Positions 16,999 to 26,200 of a stretch of DNA of 64,000 nt are shown here, one piece after another. Origin of the DNA: Clostridia bacterium (GTDB taxonomy: Bacteria; Bacillota; Clostridia; Oscillospirales; CAG-272). The first letter of the stretch is position 1; the number at the start of each line of letters is the position of its first letter. The stretch covers positions 1 to 64,000 of the forward strand of contig JAFQEJ010000049.1 of assembly GCA_017399105.1 (NCBI GenBank), written 5' to 3'. Below the pieces are notes generated by a model. That model was given only the letters and a program-made list of their open reading frames with translations. It did not search any database and was not told the DNA's origin. Made by a program: the position numbers and the translations under genes.

Positions 16999-17721
16999 TC
17001 AGCCCACCTCCCTGCAGAGTGCAATCGCTTCGTCCAGCGACAGGCTGCCCGAATAGAGGGATTTGCCGCAGATGGCACCGTAGAGTTTCATATCGCGCAG
17101 ATTTCTGATGTCGTCGATATCCTTGATGCCGCCCGAAGCGGTGATATCAACGCTTATTGCATCCTTCAGCGCGGCAAGCTGGTCGAGATTGGGCCCGGTG
17201 AGCATACCGTCGCGGCTGATGTCGGTGAAGATGATATTACCCACGCCCAGCGACTCCATAAGCTTTGCAAATTCGATGTAGTCAACGTCCGAGGTATCAA
17301 TCCACCCCTCCACGCTGACCTTACCACCCTTTGCGTCGATGCCTACGGCAATCTTCTCGCCATAAGTACCGGCGGCACGCTTTACAAGCTCGGGATCACG
17401 GAGTGCTGCTGAGCCGAGAATCACGCGGGAAATGCCGTGGGTGAGGTAATATTCCACCGCTTCCATGGTTCGGATGCCGCCGCCAAGCTCAATGGGGCAG
17501 GAAATCTCAGCTGCCACCTTAACAAAGAGATCGCGGTTGGTGCATTTTGCGTCCTTGGCGCCGTTGAGGTCAACCATATGGATGTAATCAGCACCGGCAG
17601 TCTCAAAGGCATGGGCGGTTTCGAGGGGATCAGCGGCAACCTTATGAGCGGTTTCATAAGCACCCTTCTGCAGTCTCACGCAGGCGCCGTCTAAAATATC
17701 GATTGCAGGCAGAATGATCAT
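16999..17721 (-). CDS. hisA: ProFAR isomerase
   Basis: A 240-residue TIM barrel homologous to HisF. It isomerises ProFAR to PRFAR. The catalytic Asp8 in [10 protein letters not shown] and the second acid in [14 protein letters not shown] are present, as is the phosphate-binding GGGIRT motif. Its start overlaps the hisH stop by four bases (ATGA), which implies translational coupling. Confidence 0.96.
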   Translation of the reverse strand: MIILPAIDILDGACVRLQKGAYETAHKVAADPLETAHAFETAGADYIHMVDLNGAKDAKCTNRDLFVKVAAEISCPIELGGGIRTMEAVEYYLTHGISRVILGSAALRDPELVKRAAGTYGEKIAVGIDAKGGKVSVEGWIDTSDVDYIEFAKLMESLGVGNIIFTDISRDGMLTGPNLDQLAALKDAISVDITASGGIKDIDDIRNLRDMKLYGAICGKSLYSGSLSLDEAIALCREVG

Positions 17722-18329
17722 TCGATCATACCTCCGAAGTTTCTTAAAATTTGAAGTCCCACGCGCTCGCTCTTCTCAGGGTGGAACTGTGCGCCCCAGA
17801 CATTTCCCGAGCCGATGATGGCGGGAATACGCTCGCCGTACTCGGTGTAGGCGGCAAGATCATCCTCGCAGGCAAGTTCGGCGCGGAAAGAGTGGACGAA
17901 ATAGACGAAATCGCCCTCCGAAAGCCCGGCTGTCAGAGGTGTTTCACGGGGAAAGCGGAGATCGTTCCAGCCCATGTGAGGAATCTTCAGACCGGGCGCT
18001 GTGATACGGATGACTTCGCCGGAAATCAGACCGAGACCTTCACATTCGCGCACCTCGTAGCTTTTTTCAAGCAAAAGCTGCATACCGAGGCAGATCCCCA
18101 GCAGCTTTTTTGTTTTGGTCTGCTCGCGGATAAAATCCACCAGACCGTCACGATGCAGGCTCTCCATTGCGTCGGGAAAAGCTCCCACACCGGGAAGAAT
18201 CAGCGCGTCGGATGCGGCAAGCTTTTCTTTATCTGAGGAGATGAAGTTGTCGATTTCGAGGAAATCCAGCGCATTTTTAACGCTGTGCAGGTTGCCCATG
18301 CCGTAGTCGATAATGCCGATAACAGCCAT
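17718..18329 (-). CDS. hisH: Imidazole glycerol phosphate synthase, glutaminase subunit
   Basis: A 203-residue class I glutamine amidotransferase. The nucleophile Cys80 lies in LGICLGMQLL and the His-Glu pair in QFHPEKSE. The oxyanion region PGVGAFPDAM is present. It supplies ammonia to HisF. Its start overlaps the hisB stop by one base. Confidence 0.96.
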   Translation of the reverse strand: MAVIGIIDYGMGNLHSVKNALDFLEIDNFISSDKEKLAASDALILPGVGAFPDAMESLHRDGLVDFIREQTKTKKLLGICLGMQLLLEKSYEVRECEGLGLISGEVIRITAPGLKIPHMGWNDLRFPRETPLTAGLSEGDFVYFVHSFRAELACEDDLAAYTEYGERIPAIIGSGNVWGAQFHPEKSERVGLQILRNFGGMIE

Positions 18330-18913
18330 CAGAGCACCCCTTTCGCCGAAAGCACGCCGCCCTCGGTGGTTCTGCAGGCTGCCGAGATGGCTCTTGCCGC
18401 GGCTTTATAGAGAGCTTCGGTTGCGTGGTGTGCGTTGTCGCCATAGAGGAGATTAAGATGTAGAGTTGCACCCATGTTATTGGCAAGCGCGCGGAAAAAT
18501 TCTCGGGTCATCTGGGTATCGTAGGCACCGATCATGGGAGCTGTAAAGGTGGCGTTCATCACGAGAAATTCTCTGCCCGAGATATCCACTGCCGCATGGG
18601 CGAGAGCTTCATCCATGGGCACATAGGCATCACCGAAGCGTGCAATTCCGCTGCGGCTTCCGAGAATCTCAGCATAGAGACTGCCCAGCACAATGCCGCA
18701 ATCCTCGATGGTGTGGTGGCAGTCTACCTCAAGATCACCCTTCATTGCAAGCTTCATACGAAAGCCGCCGTGTACGCAGAAGGAGTTGAGCATGTGATCG
18801 AAAAAGCCAACGCCTGTACTTCCATCCAGTGAGCCACAGCCCTGACAATCCAGCTCCAGCGACATGGTGATCTGTGTCTCTTTTGTATTTCTTGTTTTTT
18901 CAGCAAATCTCAT
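18329..18913 (-). CDS. hisB: Imidazoleglycerol-phosphate dehydratase
   Basis: A 194-residue monofunctional HisB, without the phosphatase domain found in enterobacteria. It dehydrates IGP to imidazole acetol phosphate. Manganese-binding histidine motifs GFFDHML, DCHHTIED and NAHHATEA are all visible. The ATG at 18913 follows AAAGGTG with good spacing; the longer frame would start at a GTG inside that ribosome-binding site. Confidence 0.95.
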   Translation of the reverse strand: MRFAEKTRNTKETQITMSLELDCQGCGSLDGSTGVGFFDHMLNSFCVHGGFRMKLAMKGDLEVDCHHTIEDCGIVLGSLYAEILGSRSGIARFGDAYVPMDEALAHAAVDISGREFLVMNATFTAPMIGAYDTQMTREFFRALANNMGATLHLNLLYGDNAHHATEALYKAAARAISAACRTTEGGVLSAKGVL

Positions 18914-18925
18914 ATGGTTCACCTT

Positions 18926-19984
18926 TTACATCAGTTTTTGGATAGCAGAAAGAAATAAATCGGTTTCTTCATCGGTTCCCGCCGAGATACGCAAACGATT
19001 GCCCATACAGCGGATGATGATGCCCTGCGCCTTCAGTGCATCAAAGATTCGACGCGGCTTTTCTGCATCGGCAAATTTCAGCAGGACAAAGTTTGTATTG
19101 CACTCGCGCATGGAGTAGCCCCATTCGTCGGCATGAGAAGAGAAAAATCCATGCATACGCTTGGTATTGGCACACATCCGCATTGTATTTGCAGCGATTT
19201 CATCGGCAAAGGAAAGGCAGGCTTTGGCTGCAGCCTGAGAGAAGGAGTTTACGTTATAGGGGGACTTCATCTTACGGATGGCACCCGAGATCTCATCCAC
19301 CGCGATAGCAAAGCCCACGCGCAGAGCCGCAAGACCGACTGCTTTGGAGAGAGTCTTGAGAATGATAAGATTCTCGTGATTCTGATAACGGCTGAGCAGT
19401 GATGCATTCTTGGTGCAAAACTCCATATAAGCTTCATCGATCACCACAAGGCAGGGAGCACGGCTGACAAAATCCTCGATCACATCGGCGGGATAAGCGA
19501 TGCCTGTGGGGTTACAGGGATTGGAGAGGAAGACCAGCTTGACCTGTTTCTCATTTATGATGCTGATCAGTTCGTCAAAGTCGATATCATATCCGTCCTG
19601 CTTCTGATAGGTGATGATATTGGCTCCGATGATGTCGGCGTAGAAGCCGTACATGGAAAAATCGGGAGCGGTCACCAGCATATTGTCACCGCGGTCAAGA
19701 AAAGAGCTGCAAATTACACTGATCAGCTCATCCGAACCGTTTCCGGCAACTACATGGGCAGCATTCACGCCGATATGGGAAGCAAATGCCTTCACCAGTT
19801 CTGCGGCAGCGGGGTCGGGATAGCGGTCAACTTTGACCGCGCTGACCGCCTCTGTGATGGCTTTCTGCATGGCGGGCGAGGGGAGATAGGGGGATTCGTT
19901 CGCGTCAAGCTTGATGGGATAGATATCCTCGGCAGGCTTATATTCCTCACAGCGGAGGATTTTTTCGGTAAGATAGGGATTCAT
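18926..19984 (-). CDS. hisC: Histidinol-phosphate aminotransferase
   Basis: A 352-residue fold-type I PLP enzyme. It converts imidazole acetol phosphate to histidinol phosphate. The Schiff-base Lys214 lies in LKTLSKAVGLAALRVG; NPCNPTG and VIDEAYMEF are also present. It lies 12 bases downstream of hisD. Related enzymes may also use aromatic substrates, but the operon makes the histidine role clear. Confidence 0.95.
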   Translation of the reverse strand: MNPYLTEKILRCEEYKPAEDIYPIKLDANESPYLPSPAMQKAITEAVSAVKVDRYPDPAAAELVKAFASHIGVNAAHVVAGNGSDELISVICSSFLDRGDNMLVTAPDFSMYGFYADIIGANIITYQKQDGYDIDFDELISIINEKQVKLVFLSNPCNPTGIAYPADVIEDFVSRAPCLVVIDEAYMEFCTKNASLLSRYQNHENLIILKTLSKAVGLAALRVGFAIAVDEISGAIRKMKSPYNVNSFSQAAAKACLSFADEIAANTMRMCANTKRMHGFFSSHADEWGYSMRECNTNFVLLKFADAEKPRRIFDALKAQGIIIRCMGNRLRISAGTDEETDLFLSAIQKLM

Positions 19985-19996
19985 CGGTACGCCTCC

Positions 19997-21274
19997 TTAC
20001 TTGCCGAAACGAACCTTGATGGAGTTAGCATGTGCGGAAAGTCCTTCAGCCTCGGCAAAGCGGATAACATCGTCCGCCACTGCTTCAAGAGCGTTTTCGC
20101 TGTAGCAGAGGAAGCTGGAACGCTTCACAAAGCTGTCCACCGAAAGTGCCGAGGAGAAACGGGCGGTGCCGTTTGTGGGAAGCACATGGTTGGGACCTGC
20201 GAAATAGTCGCCAAGCGGCTCGGGGCTGTGTTCACCGAGGAAGACAGAGCCTGCATTGCGGCAGAGACCGAGGAGGGACATGGGATCTTTCACGGTCAGC
20301 TCAAGATGCTCGGGTGCGATGGCATCCGACAGGGCGGCGGCTTCCTCAAGGGTATCGACCACTACGCAGGAGCCATATGAGGCAAGCGATTTTTCGATGA
20401 TCTCGGCGCGCTCGAGTGTTGCACACTGGCGCTTCAGCTCGGCAATGACCGCATCGGGAAGAGATTTTGAGGTCGTAATCAGGATTGCCGCGGCAAGGGG
20501 ATCGTGCTCAGCCTGCGACATAAGATCGGCGGCAACATATGCGGGGTTGGCGCTTTCGTCAGCGATAATGAGTACCTCGCTGGGGCCTGCAATCATATCG
20601 ATATCCACTGTGCCGAAGACCAGTTTTTTCGCCATGGCAACGAAAATATTGCCCGGTCCGACGATCTTGTCCACACGCTCCACCGACTCGGTACCGTATG
20701 CGAGAGCGGCTACTGCCTGTGCACCGCCGGCTTTGAGAATTTTACTCACACCTGCGGCTTTGGCAGCGTAGATCACAGCGGGATTGAGTCCTTCAGCCTT
20801 GGGAGGTGTGGTCATGATGATCTCATCAACCCCCGCAACTTTGGCGGGGATGGCATTCATGAGCACCGAGGAGGGATAGGCTGCCGTTCCGCCGGGAACA
20901 TAGAGTCCCACGCGGCGAAGAGGGAGAATACGCTGTCCCATCATTCTGCCGGCATCCTGGAAAAACCAGGACTGCTGTTTCTGCTTTTCGTGGAAGGAAC
21001 CGATATTCTCAGCGGCTCTGTCGATGGTAGCCTTGAGGGCATTGTCCACGCGGGAGGCGGCTTCTTCAATCTCAACTTCGCTGTAATAGAGGTCATCCAC
21101 CTTCACGCGATCGAATATTTCGGAGTATTCGCGCAGTGCCGCATCTCCCTTTGCCTTCACATTGGCAAGGATGGAGGACACGCTCTGCATGATATCATCG
21201 GGGATATTTTCCGCTCTGTCGCGAAGCAGCTTCAGAAGCACACCCGATTCGGATTTACTGTATACTTTGATCAT
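19997..21274 (-). CDS. hisD: Histidinol dehydrogenase
   Basis: A 425-residue zinc enzyme that oxidises histidinol to histidine in two NAD-dependent steps. Motifs YVPGGTAAYPSSVLMN, DMIAGPSEVLIIADESA, SQAEHDP and PEHLEL are visible. The start is the ATG at 21272-21274 after AAAGGAG; the longer frame overlaps hisG and lacks a ribosome-binding site. Confidence 0.96.
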   Translation of the reverse strand: MIKVYSKSESGVLLKLLRDRAENIPDDIMQSVSSILANVKAKGDAALREYSEIFDRVKVDDLYYSEVEIEEAASRVDNALKATIDRAAENIGSFHEKQKQQSWFFQDAGRMMGQRILPLRRVGLYVPGGTAAYPSSVLMNAIPAKVAGVDEIIMTTPPKAEGLNPAVIYAAKAAGVSKILKAGGAQAVAALAYGTESVERVDKIVGPGNIFVAMAKKLVFGTVDIDMIAGPSEVLIIADESANPAYVAADLMSQAEHDPLAAAILITTSKSLPDAVIAELKRQCATLERAEIIEKSLASYGSCVVVDTLEEAAALSDAIAPEHLELTVKDPMSLLGLCRNAGSVFLGEHSPEPLGDYFAGPNHVLPTNGTARFSSALSVDSFVKRSSFLCYSENALEAVADDVIRFAEAEGLSAHANSIKVRFGK

Positions 21275-21278
21275 AAAC

Positions 21279-21929
21279 TTACTCCTTTTCGTTGACATCT
21301 GCCGCAAGCGTTACCGAAATTTTTCCGATAAAGCTGTCAAGCTCGGGTTTCTTCAGCTTAATACTTGCCACATTGACGATCAGACGGGCAGAGATATCGG
21401 CGATATCCTCGTACACCTCAAGTCCGTTTGCAACCAGCGTCGAGCCGGTTTCCACAATATCCACTATGGCATCGGCAAGTCCCAGCAAGGGGGCAAGCTC
21501 TACAGAGCCTTCGATCTTGACGATTTCCACGTCGACACCGCGGCTGGTGAAGTAATTCTTTGCCACATTGGGATACTTGGATGCGATGATCTTATGGGAA
21601 TATCCGTCATAGAAGTTGCCGCCCGCAGGTCCTGCCAGCGCAAATCGGCACTTTCCGAAGCCAAGGTCGAGCAGCTCATAGAAATTGCTGCCGTGCTCCA
21701 TAATGGTATCGGCACCGACAATTCCCACATCACATACACCGTGCTCCACATAGGTGATGACATCGGCTGCCTTGGCAAGCACGATTTCGATGTCGGCATT
21801 TGCGATTTTGAAGAGTAGCTTTCTGCCCTTTTTATCTTCATCCAGCTCGGTGCAGTCATAGCCTGCCTTTCCGAGGATTTCAATGGCTTTCTTTTCGATT
21901 CTGCCTTTGGTCAATGCAATGCGGATCAT
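21279..21929 (-). CDS. hisG: ATP phosphoribosyltransferase, short form catalytic subunit
   Basis: A 216-residue short HisG without the C-terminal ACT-like regulatory domain. It condenses ATP and PRPP, the first step of the pathway. The PRPP-binding motif DAIVDIVETGSTLVANGLEV and the N-terminal RIALTKGRIEKKA are present. Short HisG needs HisZ, encoded just upstream with a four-base overlap. Confidence 0.96.
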   Translation of the reverse strand: MIRIALTKGRIEKKAIEILGKAGYDCTELDEDKKGRKLLFKIANADIEIVLAKAADVITYVEHGVCDVGIVGADTIMEHGSNFYELLDLGFGKCRFALAGPAGGNFYDGYSHKIIASKYPNVAKNYFTSRGVDVEIVKIEGSVELAPLLGLADAIVDIVETGSTLVANGLEVYEDIADISARLIVNVASIKLKKPELDSFIGKISVTLAADVNEKE

Positions 21930-23110
21930 ACTGTCACCTCCGTGATCTTAACGCCGTCAGCATCTACCTCCGCCACATAGGGGATTCCCGCTTCCTTTGC
22001 AAATGCGACGGTGCCTTCAATCTCTTCAAAGCAGGAGTATTCGGCGGGGATTCCGCGCGCCTCCAGCGATTTACGGAAGCTTTCGGCTTTGGGAAAGAGT
22101 GCGGGGGTAAAATGAATGAGATAATCGGCGGGCTTTGCCTTCTGCTGTGTTCCTCTGAGGGCATCAGCGGCAAGGCTCACATTGATGGCAAATCCGGTTG
22201 CGGGCATATCGAAGTCGAAGTTTTTGAGCAGATTATCATAACGTCCGCCGCCGAGGACAGGCTCACCTGCGCCCTCCATGTAGCCGCGGAAGACCACACC
22301 TGTGTAGTATTCCATCTCGCCTACGATACCAAGGTCGATCATGATACTGTCGCCGTAGCCCGACTCGGTGAGAATATCGTAGAGGGTACGCACATAGGCA
22401 AGTGCTTCTGCCGCTTTATCGTTGCCTGCGGCAAGCTGTCCCGCCTCCTCCAACACCTCACTGCCTCCGAAAAGAAGAGGAATGCGGCGGATGATCTCCA
22501 GCTCGGGGGTGCTCTTCATCAGCTTCAGCGAAACCGAGTTTTTGGAGTTTACAAAGGAGCGGATCATCTCTTCCTCCTCTGCCGACAGGTTCATGGCGCC
22601 GATGATGCCGTTAAAGAAGCCTACATGACCGATCTCGATTTTGAAATTGACGCCCATGCTCTTCAGCGCTTCCAGGGCAGTGGTGATGCAGACCAGGTCG
22701 CACTTGAGCCCTCCGCCGATGATCTCCACGCCGCTCTGCAGAGTCTCGTTACGTCTGCCGGTATAATTGGAATTGGCACGGTAGACATTCTGAGAGTAGA
22801 AAATTTTCTGGGGAAAGCTTGCGGAGCGGAGCTTGGTTGCCACCATTCGGGCAATCGGCATGGTATTGTCGGCGCGGAGCACCAGCAGTCTGCCGCTCAT
22901 ATCTGACATTTTATACATATCCGCCTGTTCGATATAGCGGGATTCGCCATCGAACACGTCATAATATTCGATGGCAGGGGTCATAACCTGCATAAATCCG
23001 TTCTTACGGTATATTTCGGCAAGCGAGCGCTCGATACTCTCATGGAGCTGAGCCTCATCAAAGATGATATCCCGCGTTCCTTCGGGGATGTTTTTATTCC
23101 AGCGTTGCAT
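21926..23110 (-). CDS. hisZ: ATP phosphoribosyltransferase regulatory subunit
   Basis: A 394-residue HisZ, a catalytically inactive relative of histidyl-tRNA synthetase. It carries class II synthetase-like motifs (FSQNVYRANS, GRRNETLQSGVEIIG and VLGGGRYDNLL). It pairs with short HisG and confers histidine feedback. It is the first gene of the operon, behind the promoter at 23146-23174. There is no room for a T-box leader, so control is by promoter or by enzyme feedback. Confidence 0.93.
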   Translation of the reverse strand: MQRWNKNIPEGTRDIIFDEAQLHESIERSLAEIYRKNGFMQVMTPAIEYYDVFDGESRYIEQADMYKMSDMSGRLLVLRADNTMPIARMVATKLRSASFPQKIFYSQNVYRANSNYTGRRNETLQSGVEIIGGGLKCDLVCITTALEALKSMGVNFKIEIGHVGFFNGIIGAMNLSAEEEEMIRSFVNSKNSVSLKLMKSTPELEIIRRIPLLFGGSEVLEEAGQLAAGNDKAAEALAYVRTLYDILTESGYGDSIMIDLGIVGEMEYYTGVVFRGYMEGAGEPVLGGGRYDNLLKNFDFDMPATGFAINVSLAADALRGTQQKAKPADYLIHFTPALFPKAESFRKSLEARGIPAEYSCFEEIEGTVAFAKEAGIPYVAEVDADGVKITEVTV

Positions 23111-23145
23111 AATGATAGCCTCGTTATTCGTTTTAATGCTTTACT

Positions 23146-23174
23146 ATTTTACCACGTTAAAGTGCTTATGTCAA
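23146..23174 (-). promoter_or_regulatory. Promoter of histidine operon
   Basis: TTGACA (23169-23174), a 17-base spacer and TAAAAT (23146-23151) on the minus strand, about 35 bases before the hisZ start. Confidence 0.8.
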
Positions 23175-23262
23175 TATATAATTGAAAGAATTCGCGAAAT
23201 ACAGAAAGATGCACAACCCCTTACAGTGGATGCAAGGGCTTTTGTTCAGATTGACCGATGCA

Positions 23263-26200
23263 TCAGAAGAAGCTGATCTGGTTGGTTTCCGATAGATCAT
23301 CGAGCACGCCGTTGGTTTGGAGAATATCCATGACCGATTTGGACAGCTGCGCTTTATCTTGCAGCTCCTGTCTGGAGAGAAGTTCTCCCTCATCGCGGGC
23401 AGCGACAATCTTCTGCGCTGCCGTATCGCCAAGTCCCGACAGCGAGTTAAAGGGCATGCGGATTCTGCCGTTTTCGGGAAGGAATGCGCTTGCCGAGGAT
23501 TTATAGAGATCGGGCTTCATGAACTTGATGCCGCGAGCCATTGCTTCGTGTGCCAGCTGCAGGGTTGCCTGCATTTCGGCTTCCTTCTGGGTTGCACCGG
23601 TGCCCTTCTTTTCGAGCTCCTCCAGCTTGGCACGAACACCTGCACGTCCGGTGAGAACGATACCTGCATCAAATCCGCCGGGCGCAACGGTGAGGAATCC
23701 GGCGTAAAACTCCAATGGCTTGTATATTTTATACCAGCCAAGACGGATTGCCGACATGACGTATGCAGCCGCATGGGCTTTGGGGAACATGTATTTGATC
23801 TTCTTGCAGGAGGCGAGGTACCACTCGGGCACACCGTGGGCGATCATGGCTTCCTCGTACTCGGGCTTGAGTCCTTTACCTTTACGTACATCCTCCATGA
23901 TCTTGAACGCCATGCCGCTCTCCATGTGATACTGCTGGATGAGAACCAGCATGATACCGTCTCGCGTTCCGATAACCTGCGAAATATCGCATATGCCTTC
24001 TTTGATCAGATCCTGTGCATTGCCCAGCCACACATCGGTACCATGAGTCAAGCCGGAAATCTGCATCAAGTCGGCAAAGTTTTTAGGCTTTGCATCGCAG
24101 AGAACCTGCTGAATGAAGCGAGTGCCAAACTCTGGGAGTCCGAGGGTTCCCAGCGGCACACCCAGATCCTTGTCGGTAACACCGAGGGGAGCAGTAGAGG
24201 CAAAGAGCTCGTAGACCTTCTTATCGTTCATGGCGACATCCATGACGCTGGTGTCTGTATAACGCTCGAGCATCTTATATTTGGTCGGCATATCGTGTCC
24301 AAGCTCATCCAGCTTGAGGATGGTATCATGGAGATAGGAGAACTGGAAGTGAGTGGTGATGATATCCGAATTGGGGTCATCGGCGGGATGCTGAACCGGG
24401 GTGAAGTCATAGATTTCGTACTCACGGGGGACAACGATAATGCCGCCGGGATGCTGTCCCGTAGTGCGTTTGATACAGATACAGCCGTTGACGAGACGCT
24501 GAACCTCTGCCTTGCTGACCGAGACCTGCTTCTCCTCCAGATATTTCATGGCATAACCGTATGCGGTTTTGGATGCAAGCGTACCGATGGTTCCCGCTCT
24601 GAAGACGTTTTCCGAGCCGAAGAGTTCTTCTGTATACTTATGGACTCTGCCCTGTACATCGCCCGAGAAGTTCAGGTCGATATCGGGAGATTTATCGCCG
24701 TAGAATCCAAGGAAGGTTTCAAAGGGGATATCATGACCGTCACCGATCATTTTAGTGCCGCAGAGGGGGCAGTTTTTATCGGGAAGATCGAAGCCGGAGC
24801 CCACGCTGCCATCGGTGATAAATTCCGAATGCTTGCATTCGGGGCAGCGATAGTGAGGCGGAAGGGGGTTAACCTCTGAGATACCCGAAAAGCTTGCGAC
24901 AACAGAGGAGCCGACCGAGCCGCGGGAGCCAACCAGATAGCCCTGGCTTTCGCTGTAAGCAACCAGCTTTTGCGCGATCATATAGAGCACTGCAAAGCCA
25001 TGCTTGATGATCGAGGTCAGCTCACGGTCGAGACGGGTGGAGACAATTTCGGGGATGTTGCCCTCATAGCCATACCATTCGCGCGCCTTGTTCCAGCAGC
25101 GATCCTGAAGCTCTTGCTCGGCGCCCTCCATGGACGGCGTGTAGGTGCCCTTGGGAATGGGGCGGACGCGCTCGCACATATCATTGATGAGGTTGGTATT
25201 GGTGACAACCACCTCATACGCCTTTTCGCTGCCGAGATATTCGAATTCTGCAAGCATTTCTTCTGTGGTACGGAAATAGAGTCCCGATTCGCGGTCACCG
25301 TCATTCATCTTCTTAACGGCGAGAATAACCTTGCGGAAAAGATCGTCATGGCGCTCGACAAAATGCGCGTCGCAGGTGGCACAGACCGGGATGCCCAGCT
25401 CTTCACCGAGTGAACAGATGGTGCGGTTATAGCTGCGCAGTTCCTCCTCGTCCTTAGCCATCTCCTTTTCGAGCATGAAGTAGTTGTTGCAGAGCGGCTG
25501 AATTTCGAGGTAATCGTAATATTTGGCAATCTCCAGCAGCTCGGATCGGGGCTTTCCCTGTACCACAGCCGAGAAAAGCTCACCGGCTTCACATGCCGAG
25601 CCAAAAATCAATCCCTCGCGGTGATCGTTCAGCACCGATTTGGGTATACGGGGCACGCGGTAATAATATTCGAGGTAGCTCTTGGAGATGAGCTTATAGA
25701 GATTTTTCATGCCCATCTGGTTCTTCACCAGGATGATCATATGGTAGGAGCGAAGCTTCAGCGGGTCGGCTTTATCGCTCATGGTCTGCATCATGGTGGG
25801 GATGTCGTGAATGCCTTCTTCCTTCAGACGCCCTGCCATGCGAAAAAAGATTGCTGCCAGCATTTCTGCGTCATCCGAAGCGCGGTGGTGGTTGAATTCA
25901 CCCAGATTATAATGCTTTGCGATCACATCCAACTTATGGGAGCGCAGATCGGCATTGACATAGCGGGAAAGTGCCACTGTATCAAGATAGGGATTGGAGA
26001 AGGGGATGCCGTTGTCATCGCAGGCTTTTCGAATAAATCCCACATCAAAGCCGGCGTTATGGGCGATGAGCAGGCAATCTCCTGCGAAATCGAGGAAGGA
26101 TCGCACCGCTTCGGCGGTTTTAGGAGCATCAGCTACCATCTCGTCGGTGATGCCGGTGAGGGTAGTGATGTTCGCAGGGATGGGCATTTCGGGATTGACG

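Noticed and set aside
23317..24879. Plus-strand open frame of 520 codons in polC
   Set aside because: Shadow of polC, whose catalytic motifs lie in the opposite strand.
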